Below, piece by piece: positions 53,018-64,000 of a stretch of DNA of 64,000 nucleotides (position 1 is its first letter; every line of letters starts with the position of its first letter). The notes beneath the pieces are model-generated. The model made no database searches. It had not been told where the DNA came from and saw only the letters and a program-made list of their open reading frames with translations. The translations under genes were made by a program, and so were the position numbers. This DNA is from Tuctoria greenei (Eukaryota > Streptophyta > Magnoliopsida > Poales > Poaceae): the NCBI GenBank assembly GCA_036927565.1, contig JAYESD010000009.1, positions 153,844,929-153,908,928 on the forward strand. The letters run 5' to 3'.

Positions 53018-56000
53018 ATGGAAAAGTACTCCGCCAAACCTTGTGTGTTTGCTGGTATTGATTTCCAGGTTTGGAAGGCACGCATGGAAGCCTTCATCCA
53101 GGCGCAAGGCTTCGCAATATGGGAAAAGGTGTACAAACCTTATGAAGTCCCACCTAACGATCAAGTTACGGCTACGAACCTCCGGGACATCGACAACAAC
53201 AACAAAGCACGAAACTTGATCATCCAAGGACTCACTCAAAGCGACTTTGATCGTGTCGCACACCTCCGATCAGCATACGATGTTTGGAGTGCTCTCTGTG
53301 ATTACCATGAAGGCTCCAACACAATCAAAGAGGTAAAACAAGATATGTTCAAAGAGGAATATATGCGTTTTGAGATGCAACCCGGTGAGTCTATCGATGA
53401 CCTCTTTGCTCGTTTCAATAAAATTCTCAGCAACTTGCGTAGCGTGAATGTTAAATTTTCAGATGCTGAAAATGCTAGACAACTCCTTAGTGCATTAGAC
53501 ATGTCAATTTGGGAGATGAAAGTAACGTCTATACGTGAATCAACTGTCATGAGTTCTCTTACATTAGATGTGTTGTATTCTAAACTAAAAACTCATGAAA
53601 TTGACATCCTAGCACGTAAGAACCCAAATAAGTCTATTGCATTTGTTTCACAACGTGATATGTCTAGCTCCGGCCAATCATCATCCTGCAATACTCTTGC
53701 TTTGTTGTCCTCGCTAACCCTGGAATAGATCGAAGAATTACCAGAAGAGGAGTTGGCACTCATCTCTACTAGATTCTCAAAAGCATTGCAAAATGTGAGA
53801 ACTAGAAGGAGAGGAAGCTCCGGACCTCAACGCTGTTTTGAATGTGGTAAAATAGGACACTTTCGTACAGAATGCCCTAACCTTTCAGGTCCGACCACCC
53901 GGGAAGAAAAACAAAGCAAGGTCCGGACCTCCTCTGGAAATTCCAACAAGAAGAAGAAAGGTACCATAGGACGCAAGATGATCAACATCTTCATCACCAC
54001 GCTTCAAGAGCTCAGTTCAAGTGACATTGACTTTGAAAGTGATGAAGAGAATGATGACCTGGCCAACATATGCTTCATGGCGGGCAAAGCAAGATCAAGA
54101 TCAAGTCACGAGGAAGCAGAACACAACAGTGACGATGATGAGGTTACACTTTTGAGGAAGGAGAACATTTGGATTGTGGATTCAGGTTGCTCACGCCACA
54201 TGACCGGTAACAAAGATTGGTTCTCCTCCCTCTCTTTTGTGTCACGTGTAGAGAATGTTACTTTTGCCGATAATTCTTCAACTCCTATAATTGCTAAGGG
54301 TTCGGTTAGAGTAAATGATCACTACACTTTGAAGTATGTGGCACTTGTCAAAAATTTGAAATACAACTTGCTTTCTGTTGCACAATTGCTAGATGAAAAT
54401 CTAGAAATTATTTTCAATAAAAACTGCTGCAAAGTTGTAGGTTCAAACAATGAGCTTATCTTTAACATGTCTCGGTTTGGAAGAGTTTTTAAAGCTGATT
54501 TTGATATGTCTTCCTCTAAGCATAGGTGTCTAGTTGCTAATGATTCAAATGACTTATATTTTTGGCATCGTAGACTTGGTCACGTAGGCTTTGATCACCT
54601 AACGCGTGTTAGTGCTCTTGATCGCATACGTGGGTTGCCTAAGCTTAAAGGGGACAAATAAATTGTGTGCTCTTCTTGTAGACATGCTAAGATGGTTGCA
54701 GGTTCACATACTCCTCTCACAATGATCATGACAACTGAACCATGTCAACTTTTGCATCTTGACACCGTAGGACCTTCACGTGTTCAATCCTTCGGAGGTA
54801 AATGGTATGTTCTGGTTATTGTTGATGATTATTCTAGATACTCTTGGGTTTACTTGATGGCATCTAAGAATGAAACTTTTAGTCACTTTAGGACTTTATT
54901 TCTTAGATTATCAATTGATCACCCAGGATCTTTAAAGGCAATTAGAAGTGATAACGGAACTGAATTTAAAAATCAATCTTTTGATCACTTTTGTGTTGAA
55001 AATGGAATAGATCATCAACTTTCTTCACCATATGTACCCCAACAAAATGGTGTTGTAGAAAGAAAGAACAGAACCTTAGTTGAGATGGCTAGGACTATGC
55101 TTGATGAATATCAAACCCCTAGGAAATTTTGGGCTGATGCATTAGCAACCGCTTGTTATGTCTCAAATCGTGTTTTCTTGCGTGCTAAGCTAGGTAAAAC
55201 ACCATATGAGCCCCGGTTTGGACATAGGCCTAGTGTTACACACTTTGGGTCTTTGGTTGCAAATGCTTTGTTAAGAAACATGGTAATCTTGATAAATTTG
55301 AACCTAGATCCATTGATGGCATGTTTCTTGGTTATCCATCTCATACTAGAGGCTACCGTGTGCTTTTATTTGACACTAACAAAATTGTGGAGACTTGTGA
55401 AGTGTCTTTTGATGAAGCTAGCCCAGGTACTAGCTCCGGTGTTGTAGGACCAGATCCGTATCCTCAGGGGGAGAGTATTTTCGAAGATGAAGAAGAGCCG
55501 GTGATACCGCCTGGTAGTTCCGAAGTTGACACGTGTCCAGCTCCGGACATTGAACAAGCTCCGGCTATCACCCATGCTGGTCCTGATCGTCCACAAGTCA
55601 CAAGCTCATCAATCTACGATGAACCTAATGAAGAAGAATCTTGTGAGACATCTGTTCCCCTACGTTTTTACAAAGACCATCCCCCACATCAGATGATTGG
55701 AAGCTTGCACGAACGAGTCACACGGTCCAGGTTTTGCGATCCAAACTCTCATGCTCATTCTGCTTTTGTTGCTTCTTTTGAACCCAAAGATATATCACAC
55801 ACACTCACTAATGAATCTTGGATTATTGCCATTCAAGAAGAGTTAGAAAATTTTGAAAGAAATAATGTTTGGAAACTTGTACCTCCACCTCAAGGTCACA
55901 CTTTAATTGGAACTAAATGGGTATATAAAAATAAACAAAGTGAGGATGGGGTTGTGGTTAGGAATAAGGCTAGGTTGGTTGCTCAAGGTTTCACTCAAGT

Positions 56001-57315
56001 TGAAGGTCTAGATTTTGATGAAACTTTTGCTCCCGTTGCTAGATTAGAAGCCATAAGAATTTTGTTAGCTTTTGCAGCATCTAAAGGTTTTAAGCTATAT
56101 CAAATGGATGTTAAAAGTTCTTTTCTTAATGGCTACATAGATGAGGAGGTTTATGTCAAACAACCACTGGGTTTTGAAAATCCAGATTTTTCTAATCATG
56201 TTTACAAACTGTCCAAAGCCTTATATGGTCTCAAACAAGCCCCTAGAGCATGGTATGATAGGTTAAAAACATTCTTACTTGAAAAGGGGTTTACAATGGG
56301 CAAGGTTGATAAAACTCTTTTTGTGCTTAAACATGGCAATGACTCATTATTTGTTCAAATATATGTGGATGATATTATCTTTGGTTGTGCTTCTCATGAT
56401 CTTGTGTCCAAGTTTTCAGCAATGATGAGTTCCGAATTTGAAATGAGTATGATGGGTGAACTCACTTACTTTTTGGGGCTGCAAATCAAGCAAACCAAGG
56501 AGGGTACCTTTGTGCATCAAACCAAGTATACCAGAGACCTCCTAAGGCGCTTCAACATGGACAAAAGCAAGCCTCTTCGGATACCAATGGGAATAGCAAC
56601 AACACTTGAACTTGATGAAGATGGTGAATCTGTGGATCAAAAAGAATATAGAAGAATGATCGGATCACTTTTGTACCTCACAACATCAAGACCGGACATA
56701 CAATTCAGCGTATGTCTTTATGCACGGTTTCAAGCTTCCCCACGTGTTTCACATCGTCAAGCTGTCAAAAGGATTCTGAGGTACTTACATGGAACTCAAG
56801 AATTTGGCATTTTTCTTCCTTCTTCCTCAACCATTACTTTGAAAGCTTTTTCGGATGCTGATTTTGGGGGTTGTAGGATTGATAGGAAAAGTACTTCCGG
56901 TGCTTGTCATTTTCTTAGTAATTCTCTTGTTGCCCGGTCCTCTAGAAAACAAAATTCAGTTGCACAATCCACAGCCGAATCTGAATATGTAGCTGCTGCT
57001 AGTGCTTGCTCACAAATTCTTTGGATTGTTCAAACACTTAAGGACTATGGGGTTGATCTAGATAGTGTTCCATTGTTCTGTGATAACACTAGTGCCATTT
57101 GCATTGCTAAAAATCCCGTGCAACATTCTAGAACTAAGCACATTGACATTAGGTATCACTTTCTCCGAGATAATGTTGAAAAAGGAAACATTGTGCTTCA
57201 CCATGTAGATACCGAACATCAATTGGCTGATATTTTTACAAAACCTTTGGATTTCACTCGTTTTTGTTACATTCGTAGTGAAATAGGGGTTATGCATCCT
57301 CATGGCTTAAATTGA
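53018..57315 (+). pseudogene. Sirevirus-like S gag-pol with two stops and one frameshift
   Basis: Gag starts MEKYSAKPCVFAG (UBN2-type domain, codons about 10-200), with a TAG at 53726-53728. Zinc knuckle CFECGKIGHFRTECPN near 53833; protease WIVDSGCSRHMTG near 54171; pre-integrase FWHRRLGHVGFDHL; TAA at 54659-54661; integrase core with LDTVGPSR, SDNGTEFKN and QNGVVERKNR. One base is missing at about 55246 (HFGSL instead of the HFR-type motif), moving the frame to the one open from 55321 to 57315. That frame holds RT with KWVYKNKQ and YVDDIIFG (near 56363) and RNase H with SDADFGGC and AESEYVAAA. Lesions imply a dead polyprotein; domain order PR-INT-RT-RH is Copia. Confidence 0.92.
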
Positions 57316-58323
57316 GGGGGAGTTTTTTTTTTGAAACTTGGGAAGTCTATGTGTGAATCTGAAATTAAAATAATATGAGCATAGTATTTCATACATATAT
57401 GACTTTGTGATTCCTTTTACATGCTGAAAGTTCTTACTACATTACTCGTATTATACATTTTGTAGTTTTTGCCATGTCTAGTAATTGGAATAATTACTTA
57501 CACTAAATCTGGTCATGGTCGAACTTTCTTGCTATTTTGAACTTGTTGCATGCTCACAAATGCTTTTAATCATTAAGAATTAATCAAGTAATCAACTCAC
57601 ATGTTGAGTTTTTATGAACAAATATAAATTGAGAAAAGATCAAGAGAATATGCATACATCACACTTCTTCTTTTGAGATGGCTTGTCATTGCACTTAGAT
57701 ATGAACTTGGAAGAAGTTGTGTATGACTAAAACCATGTCCTTAAGCTTCTGATTGTCAAATGACATAGGCTTGGCTTGGTTGGTTAGAATAAGGCAGATG
57801 TGCATATAATCTCTTGCAAATATCATATGATTTAAATTTATGCTTTTTTTTAAAAAAATGCAGCAACTAGTGTCATGCTTTCAGGTTTTTAAATAGTTAA
57901 GTTTGTGAGTTCATGACTTGCTTAAATTGAAAAATTACATTTGATCTCTAGCATGGCTTACACTACCTTATGTATTTCATTGATGTGATAATGTAAGGTA
58001 CTTGATAGTATGACTTGGATGAGCTTTGTTTATATGTATATGTTATAATATGCTCATAACAACTAAAGAGGGAGAGATAATTTGTTTATATGCTCATGAC
58101 TTGCTGGATACATTGTCAAAGGGGGAGAGATAAGCATGAAAAGAAAGAGAATAAGGAGAGATAATAAAGGGGGAGAGATAATGACAGATAATATGGGATA
58201 ATTTTTCTTCTCATTTTACTTTTGATTTACAAAGGGGGAGAAATTGCTTTCAAAACTTTTATGTGAATAAGCCAATGTTCGGATTTTAAATGGTGTTGCC
58301 AATGCATTCATCAAGGGGGAGAT
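57316..58323 (+). other. 3' non-coding region of S with multiplied polypurine tracts
   Basis: No coding content. AAAGGGGGAGAGATAA-type tracts occur at about 57314-57323, 58065-58079, 58118-58132, 58152-58162, 58166-58180, 58231-58243 and 58312-58323; the last is next to the 3' LTR and is the expected primer. Repetition of the tract upstream of the 3' LTR is a described Sirevirus trait. Confidence 0.85.
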
Positions 58324-60166
58324 TGTAAGACCTATGTGTGCTGAATACATTGGCTTGTAGTGAATACACTTGGCTTTGATGATAAAAGTTTTAAATATCA
58401 CCAAAACACCTTTTTATCAAGGCCCGACTTGTTTTGGGTAGATCCGGCTACGTTAGATGCTAGGTCCGACATCTTGGTAAGATCCGACTAGCTTTGGTTA
58501 GCTTCGGTGAGCTTTATCTTTAGCTCCGGCATGTCTTTGTTAGCTCCGGCATGTCTTTGATAGCTCCGGCATGACTTTGTTAGCTCCGACATATATTTGA
58601 TAGCTCCGGCATGCTTTTGCTAAGCTCCGACGTACTTTGTCTAGCTCCGGTTTTGGGTTGACTAGTTTTGACTAGTTTTTGGTAAGCTCCGGTGCTAGGA
58701 TCTACTAGTTTTGGAAATCTCCGACGCTAGGTTCTACTAGCTTTTGTTAGCTCCGGATCAAGCTTCGGGTTGCTCTGGCAAGGTCCGGAACTTGACCTAA
58801 GTGCTTCTACTTTTCATTTGCAATGTTTCGTACTTGCTTTACATTGTTGGAAAGATTGCTTAGTATTCATTTGCTAAGTTTCTGGTGCGTTTTGGATAAT
58901 ATGGTTGATATCATTTCTACTGTGTTTTTGCAACATGCTTATGTGAGGTTCTCACGTAAGGTGTTGTGTTTGGAACTAACTTGAGTCAAGTCGAGGACTT
59001 GGGCTCGTATGGATTGTTTGTTTGTTCATGTGCAGGTGTTGCTTGAGTTCAAGTCATGGCTGGTGACAGGATCCATTGGACTAGTCTCAGGAGGAGATGA
59101 GGTTCCAACAACCAAGTTCGGGAGGAACTGTGGTTGAGCGGGTCAGGAGGTCGCGCAGGATGATTGAATCAAGGGCAGTGCATATGAAGGTCAAAGGAAG
59201 GTGTTCGTACGTATGCATGAGGTGCATGACGTGGCAATATGCTTCTAGAGACGGATTATGGAAGGAAGATCTGATCGGAAGGATCGGATCGTATCGGTTG
59301 AAGACTTAGGCTGCTAGCTGAGTCGGTTATGGCTCGATATGGAAAGTATCGAGTTGGTAATGTTAGGATTTCGTGTGTGTCACGAATTTGAGTTGTTTAG
59401 GAATGTGGGATACGTTTCTAAAGTGTTTGGAAGTCTTAAGATTGCTTCTATCTGTGTATAGAAGGGTCCTAAGCAGTTATGGAAAGTTCCGATTGTGATC
59501 GGATTAGGATTGGAGTCCTAGTTGAGATTGGGATGGCCTAAGGGCTGGTTATATAAGCAAGGGAAGGACAAAGCTCGTGGAAGACGACTTTGGGGGCTGT
59601 TCCTCTTGTGTTCTATTGAATAAAGTTCATAGTTTGAAGGAACTTTTGTGCCTTGTTCGTCCGACTTGTTCCAGACAAGTTTTACTCGTCGAGTTTCTGG
59701 ACAGCACTACCTTTCGTTGGTGGTTTTATCATAACTCGAGTTTTATAGATCCAATTGACGTGATTCTTTTTGAGTTGTCCTCACAACTTGATTGTCTATC
59801 ATCTGTAAAAATTTCACGGTCATTGGATTTGTAGTTTCTGAGCTACACGAGTTTCTTTGCAGCATTCCAGAAACTGTTTTTCTCGGGTAGGTCAGATTGA
59901 CCATAGTCTGATCTTTCGATCATAACTTGAGTTTTTCTCGACGGATTTGAGTAATTCTTTTTGTGTTGTTTTCGTGACTTGATTCTCTCTGATATCTATC
60001 ACTTTTCACGGTGAAACACGTTTAGATTAGTCTCATACACGATTTCTTTAACAGATCGTTTTTCTGCCGAAAGGGTTTGGGGTTTTAATTGTTTCCGCTG
60101 CGTAAGATTTTTAAATCTACCATTCACCCCCCTCTGGTAGCTTTTCACGTGATCTTCGATCCTACA
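58324..60166 (+). repeat. 3' LTR of S (1843 bp)
   Basis: Begins TGTAAGACCTATGTG and ends CGATCCTACA before CATGT. Same repeat block and TATA region as the 5' LTR. Shorter by 15 bases through two small indels. Confidence 0.95.
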
Positions 60167-60171
60167 CATGT

Positions 60172-60380
60172 TCACAACCGACAGCTCGAGGAAGGCGATC
60201 TGATGCTACAGAGAATACAATCCAGAGAATGGTTAAACAAACTCTCCCCCAGCTGGGAGGGACCCTTCTGAGTGATCAAAGTATCCCGTCCCTGATGCGT
60301 TCGCTTGGCAACCGAGGATGGGACACCTCTCCCAAATCCTTGGAACATTGAGCACCTCCATAAGTTCTACGCTTAATATC
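60172..60380 (+). pseudogene. Tat element B: integrase C-terminal end
   Basis: Continues the frame broken at 51097: NRQLEEGDLMLQRIQSREWL and LSPSWEGPF, the GPY/F-like end of Ty3/Gypsy integrase (EGDLVL...L.P.WEGPF). TGA codons follow at 60269-60271 and near 60295. The end IEHLHKFYA is followed by TAA at about 60374. Confidence 0.85.
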
Positions 60381-61338
60381 ATGGAGGTGAGTCTGTAATT
60401 ACATGTGATGTATGTTATAGAGTCATTGTACAAAGTCGGGTAGCTCCTCTGGGAGGGCAGCCGGACCTACCCCGTTAGGTCCGCAACGTCCATGCAACAC
60501 TTGTCACAGTCTCAGAACTAAAAGTTTAGCTAGCTACCTTGGGTCAAACGAGAAAAGAAACACACTTAGCCTAGTTCCGTACCCTAAGAGTGTACTTGTT
60601 TCCCCTGTACCCCAAACCTATAATGAAAGACATCATCATGTGAAAACAGACTCCACGTGCATTTACTTTGTACAGACTCAATATTTTTTATTTTTCTCTT
60701 TTTTGTCTATAACAAAGTTGTGCAATTCTTAAGAAACTTTGGCTCGACCAGTTCATGTACAATTCGAGTTGCATTGTCTATCCTTCCGGGTTCAAACATT
60801 GTTGATGGTCTACTCGTCTGAATGTCGCCAAGCCAATCTAGGGCCGGAGTGTGCTATCGACTTAGCCTGGTCATGCACCCTAAGTACGCCACTCTACCTA
60901 CACCCCGACAGGCCGAAGTAAGGCGAGTCCAGAAACGATCGGACCTGAAGGAAACAAGGCGGCGCTCTTGATTATATTTAGAATTGTGTTCGACCTAAAA
61001 CTTTCATGGGAACAGTAAGCCACAATGAAGTTATAGATAGGAAACGGATTTTACTGTTTTTCTTGACTTCAGTGTGCAGGAAAAATAAATATTTCATGAT
61101 GATGGTGAATGAAGCCGGAGCTACCAAAGCTCCGACATCCTCTAGGCAGCTTGTGGTCGATGTTCAAACATTGACATCGAGCATCACTGGAGCTACTCAG
61201 CTCCGGTAAAGCTAGGGGGCATGCCGTCAACGTGAAGATGGTGGAAAGACTCTAAAGTGGAGTCTACCGTTGACACACCATGTGTTGTTAGAGGTCACTG
61301 CCGGAGCTACCAAGCTCTGACACCCCAGAGGGCTAACC
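60381..61338 (+). other. 3' non-coding region of Tat element B
   Basis: Long non-coding tail between pol and the (off-window) 3' LTR, usual for Tat elements. No recognisable gene. Three short hairpins with GGAGCT-loop-AGCTCC stems occur at 61115-61135, 61187-61206 and 61301-61319, and a purine-rich AGCTAGGGGGCATG at about 61210 could be a polypurine tract. LTR D interrupts it at 61339. Confidence 0.6.
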
Positions 61339-64000
61339 TGTAACACCCTCATTTTCATGCATCATGCCCTACATACACTCATATACATGTTTAACATTGA
61401 CCCACAACAAGAGGAACGAGTTTTAAATTGATTTAGAGCAAAACCGCACTTAAAATGCAGGAAAGTGCGGACTAGTCCGGTTTTACTAAGGACTAGTCCG
61501 ATTTCTCTCTGACTAAAAACAGACTTGTCCGTTTATGCTGCGGACTAGTCCAATTTTGGCTCTGGAAACTTTCGGACTTGTCCGATTTTGTGCGGACTAG
61601 TCCGATATTCCAAGAATCCTTGAAATTTTGCTAAGTCCCTAGACTTTTCCGGACTAGTTCGGTGTTCCAGCGGACTTGTCCGATTTCCTCTCTGTTTAAA
61701 GTCGGACTTGTCCGATTTTTTGCCAGACTTGTCTGATTTTCTCTCTGGACGACTTCGGACTAGTCCGGTCCTTTCCGGACTTGTCCGATATTTCGCGACT
61801 CCGAGTTGATCTTTTGTTTTACGACTCGTTTCTTGGGTTTCACGTTAAGTGGGCCTAGGGACGTCATGCCTAACTCCTTTAGAGCCCATGTGGGACTCTA
61901 AACCAGCCTCTACTCCTCTCAAACTCGAAATACATCTAACCCTAGCCTCCACCTCTATATAAACAACCCCACCCCTTGGATTGACATCTATTTGCCACTT
62001 TTCCACCCCACCCAAACCCTAGTTCGTGGAAAGCCACCACCAAGGAGGGAGGAGAAGATCCCAAGCAAGAAGAAGAAGAGGAGGAAATGAAAGAGGATCA
62101 AGATCTCCACCAAGTTTCGTTTCTCATCACCAATTCATCTCCAAGTTCGTCACCAACCCTAGATCACCAAGATCCAAGTGCTACCTCCAAGTTTCTTGAT
62201 TCATTTGGAGTCCTAAACACCCGGTATACCTTCTATTCTATTTTCCTTACGAGAATTCAACCCCTAATCTCCAAATTTACGTTGATCTAGAAAACCCTAA
62301 TCTGCTGATCTCACAGAGTGCGGACTTGTCCAGTCCCATGCAGACTAGTCCGATTTCCCTGGATAAATTGTGTTAATTTAATTCCAAAAACTGACCTAAT
62401 CAACTCCAAACCTGTATAAACTTGTTAAAATCTATTAGAACTAGTTATTGATCATTAAAAGTAATGTATTGACAAGTTCTACCATGCATTTGCATTAATC
62501 ATGCATGTCATGTCATATTGAGTAATGTTTGTGCACTCTTTGATTGTGTTTCTTGTTTGTATGTCTATTGTGTGGATTAGACGGATTTGCACTAGAGAGT
62601 GCCGCGGAGGATCTACAACACCAAGAGTTTGAAGGCTTTGACCCTAATCAGCAGCAAGAGCAAGGCAAGTGTCCTTGAAGCATATTGATCCTGTTTTAAA
62701 ATAAATGTTTTGTTTGCAAAACTGCATGCTTGTGTCAATTTGATGGGAATCCTATGATAGGAAGTTTACTAGCGTTGTTTGACCACCCTTGTCACCTAGA
62801 ATTTATGGTAGAGAGTCGGGAAGGGCTTTTACCTTTTTGCTTCGCTTAATCAATTGGGATGGGAAAACAATACTACGCATTAATGATGTATTTATGAGCT
62901 TGTGATTAACATGAACGGGTCAATATGATATGGTAATGGGTGATCTAAGCAAGCCTGGTATGTGGATGGGTTGGATGTCATGGTGGTTTGCTTGCTTTAG
63001 ATCTAAGGACCGGTTCATGCGGGAATAAGCCAGGACTACAGTGCCACCACGAGGCCAAGTATGGGTGCGGAGTAGCTGATTAATTAGGGCTTTGCTAGTG
63101 CTGTTTGGACCATTGTGGATGCTCGGGGAAGGGGTAGTTGGATTGGGTGTGTTGATGATTGGTGGGACTACCCTGGGATCCGAATGGCTCAAGAGGGGGC
63201 CCTTGGTTGAAGACGTGCTCTGTAGGAGACATCGCCACCGGTGAAACCTCAGTGGGGGTCTAAATAGGCTAGTATTCCCTTTGTAAAGGCCATTTTTTGA
63301 TCTCTTGGCCATACATCAAAGGAAGTGTAATTGGCATAAGGGAGGTTCTGTAGTCGCCGACGGGTGATGAAATCACAAACACGTGGGTAAAGTGGTACAA
63401 CCTCTACAGAGTGTGTCTAAAACTATCATGATAGCCGTGCTCCCGGTTATGAGCACATGGACAACTTCCATGATTAGAGGGTACTCGGTATTGGGATGGT
63501 ATTTGGGATGGTTATGGTTTGTATTATGGTTATGGATTAATTTCTGGTATTGAATATGGTTATTGGTAAATGGTGAAATCTGGAATTATTGATGAGGATG
63601 GTGAACTATGGATTGGTATTGTGATATTACTTATGATGGGTTTACTTCACATACATGTAACATATTGTTTTTCAAATGTTTTTATGTACTTTTCAACACT
63701 TATACATTATTATATTAGTCATTTGAATCAGCCACATGTCATACTTTCCACACTTGCTGAGTACGACATGTACTCACTCTTGCAATCCCCCCAACAGTTG
63801 TAGGTCAGGATTGAGAGTTTAATGGTGAGAATACGGAGTTCTAGGCCGTGTCTACCGTCAGCTTTGCCTGTGGTGTTGATTTGAGCTACGCTATCCCTTA
63901 TGCTTAGTTTGCTTAGTTGCCTAATTAGTTTATTTCCGCTGCATTAGTTGAACTTGTCATTAATATTCATTATAGGTTGTATTCGAGGATAATATGGTTT
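61339..64000 (+). repeat. LTR D of a chromovirus related to C (incomplete at window edge)
   Basis: Starts TGTAACACCC at 61339 after TAACC (61334-61338, candidate target duplication) and still runs at 64000; by comparison with E its end GGCGTCACA should lie about 0.1-0.2 kb further. The first 1.3 kb matches C, including the GGACTAGTCC array and TATATAA near 61951. Unlike C it keeps the 1-kb segment that E also has (62771-63780). Solo LTR or full element cannot be told from the window. Confidence 0.9.
62595..63844 (+). pseudogene. Small LTR ORF in D, with stop in last exon
   Basis: Exon 62595-62664 is nearly the same as in C (ESAAEDLQHQEFEG start), the intron is 62665-63803 (donor GCAAG|GCAAGT, acceptor GTTGTAG), and the last exon has TGA (63812-63814) where C has TGG. 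The conserved TAG is at 63842-63844. The TGAGTAC/GTACTCA hairpin before the acceptor is at 63758-63776. Confidence 0.5.

Larger units (their letters stand above)
51098..60166 (+). mobile_element. Ty1/Copia retrotransposon S, Sirevirus-like, complete (9069 bp)
   Basis: LTRs 51098-52955 and 58324-60166 (TGTAAGACC to GATCCTACA) with a perfect 5-bp target duplication CATGT (51093-51097 and 60167-60171). Primer site TTGGTATCAGAGCC, gag-pol 53018-57315, about 1 kb of 3' non-coding sequence with repeated polypurine motifs. Long LTRs and multiplied polypurine tracts fit the Sirevirus (SIRE/Maximus) lineage. The LTRs differ by about 42 substitutions plus 13-bp and 2-bp indels by eye. It interrupts the integrase of Tat element B. 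Confidence 0.95.
36861..61338 (+). mobile_element. Ty3/Gypsy Tat-lineage retrotransposon B (interrupted by C and S)
   Basis: 5' LTR 36861-37734, gag 37773-39062, then chromovirus C, then pol 47572-51097, then Sirevirus S, then the integrase tail 60172-60380 and 3' non-coding sequence to 61338, where LTR D begins. About 0.9 kb covering the gag C-terminus and most of the protease is missing at the C junction. The 3' LTR is outside the window. Integrase, two RNase H domains and no chromodomain support the Tat lineage. Confidence 0.88.

Overview
The window is plant nuclear DNA, almost certainly from a grass. Its introns have plant-type borders, GC-rich first exons alternate with AT-rich introns, Stowaway, hAT and CACTA transposons lie between genes, and the right half is a nest of large Ty3/Gypsy and Ty1/Copia retrotransposons of types common in grasses. 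A 100-N placeholder at 15961-16060 shows it is a draft assembly.

Layout. 1-4775 is a Tat-lineage Ty3/Gypsy copy on the minus strand (F) whose 5' LTR ends inside a LINE remnant (4776-5860). A Stowaway MITE and a CACTA element (5970-7421) complete the left block. From about 7.4 to 28 kb lies a gene island with four genes: a GH79 heparanase-like glycosidase (9198-11835, +), a vacuolar H+-pyrophosphatase (17315-12943, -), a DUF641/GIL1-like protein (22659-23927, +) and a 2-oxoglutarate/Fe(II) dioxygenase (26339-24983, -). Exon phases close in all of them except the pyrophosphatase, which carries one extra base. Small MITEs with intact target duplications lie between the genes. The four proteins show no pathway link.

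From 28371 to the end is a nest about four insertions deep. A CACTA transposon (28371-30510) is cut by Tat copy A (30511-36860). A is cut by solo LTR E (31779-34637) and then by Tat copy B (from 36861). B is cut by a nearly complete chromovirus C (39063-47571), a complete Sirevirus-like Copia S (51098-60166) and the LTR of a C-related element D (61339 to the window end). By-eye LTR comparison gives about 10 substitutions for C and about 42 for S, so C is the younger.

Most interesting signals: (1) chromovirus LTRs E, C and D share what looks like a small spliced gene, with an acidic Gln-rich exon, an AG|GCAAGT-type GC-AG intron and a last exon ending in NAEF and a stop; the 1-kb deletion in C's LTRs falls inside that intron. 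(2) All three Tat copies share an in-frame TAG at the protease/RT boundary. (3) Tat LTRs carry G-boxes spaced 55 bp apart. (4) A repeat-rich insertion sits in the Tat RNase H. (5) The H+-pyrophosphatase has a one-base frameshift. I see no CRISPR array, tRNA, rRNA or prokaryote-type system.
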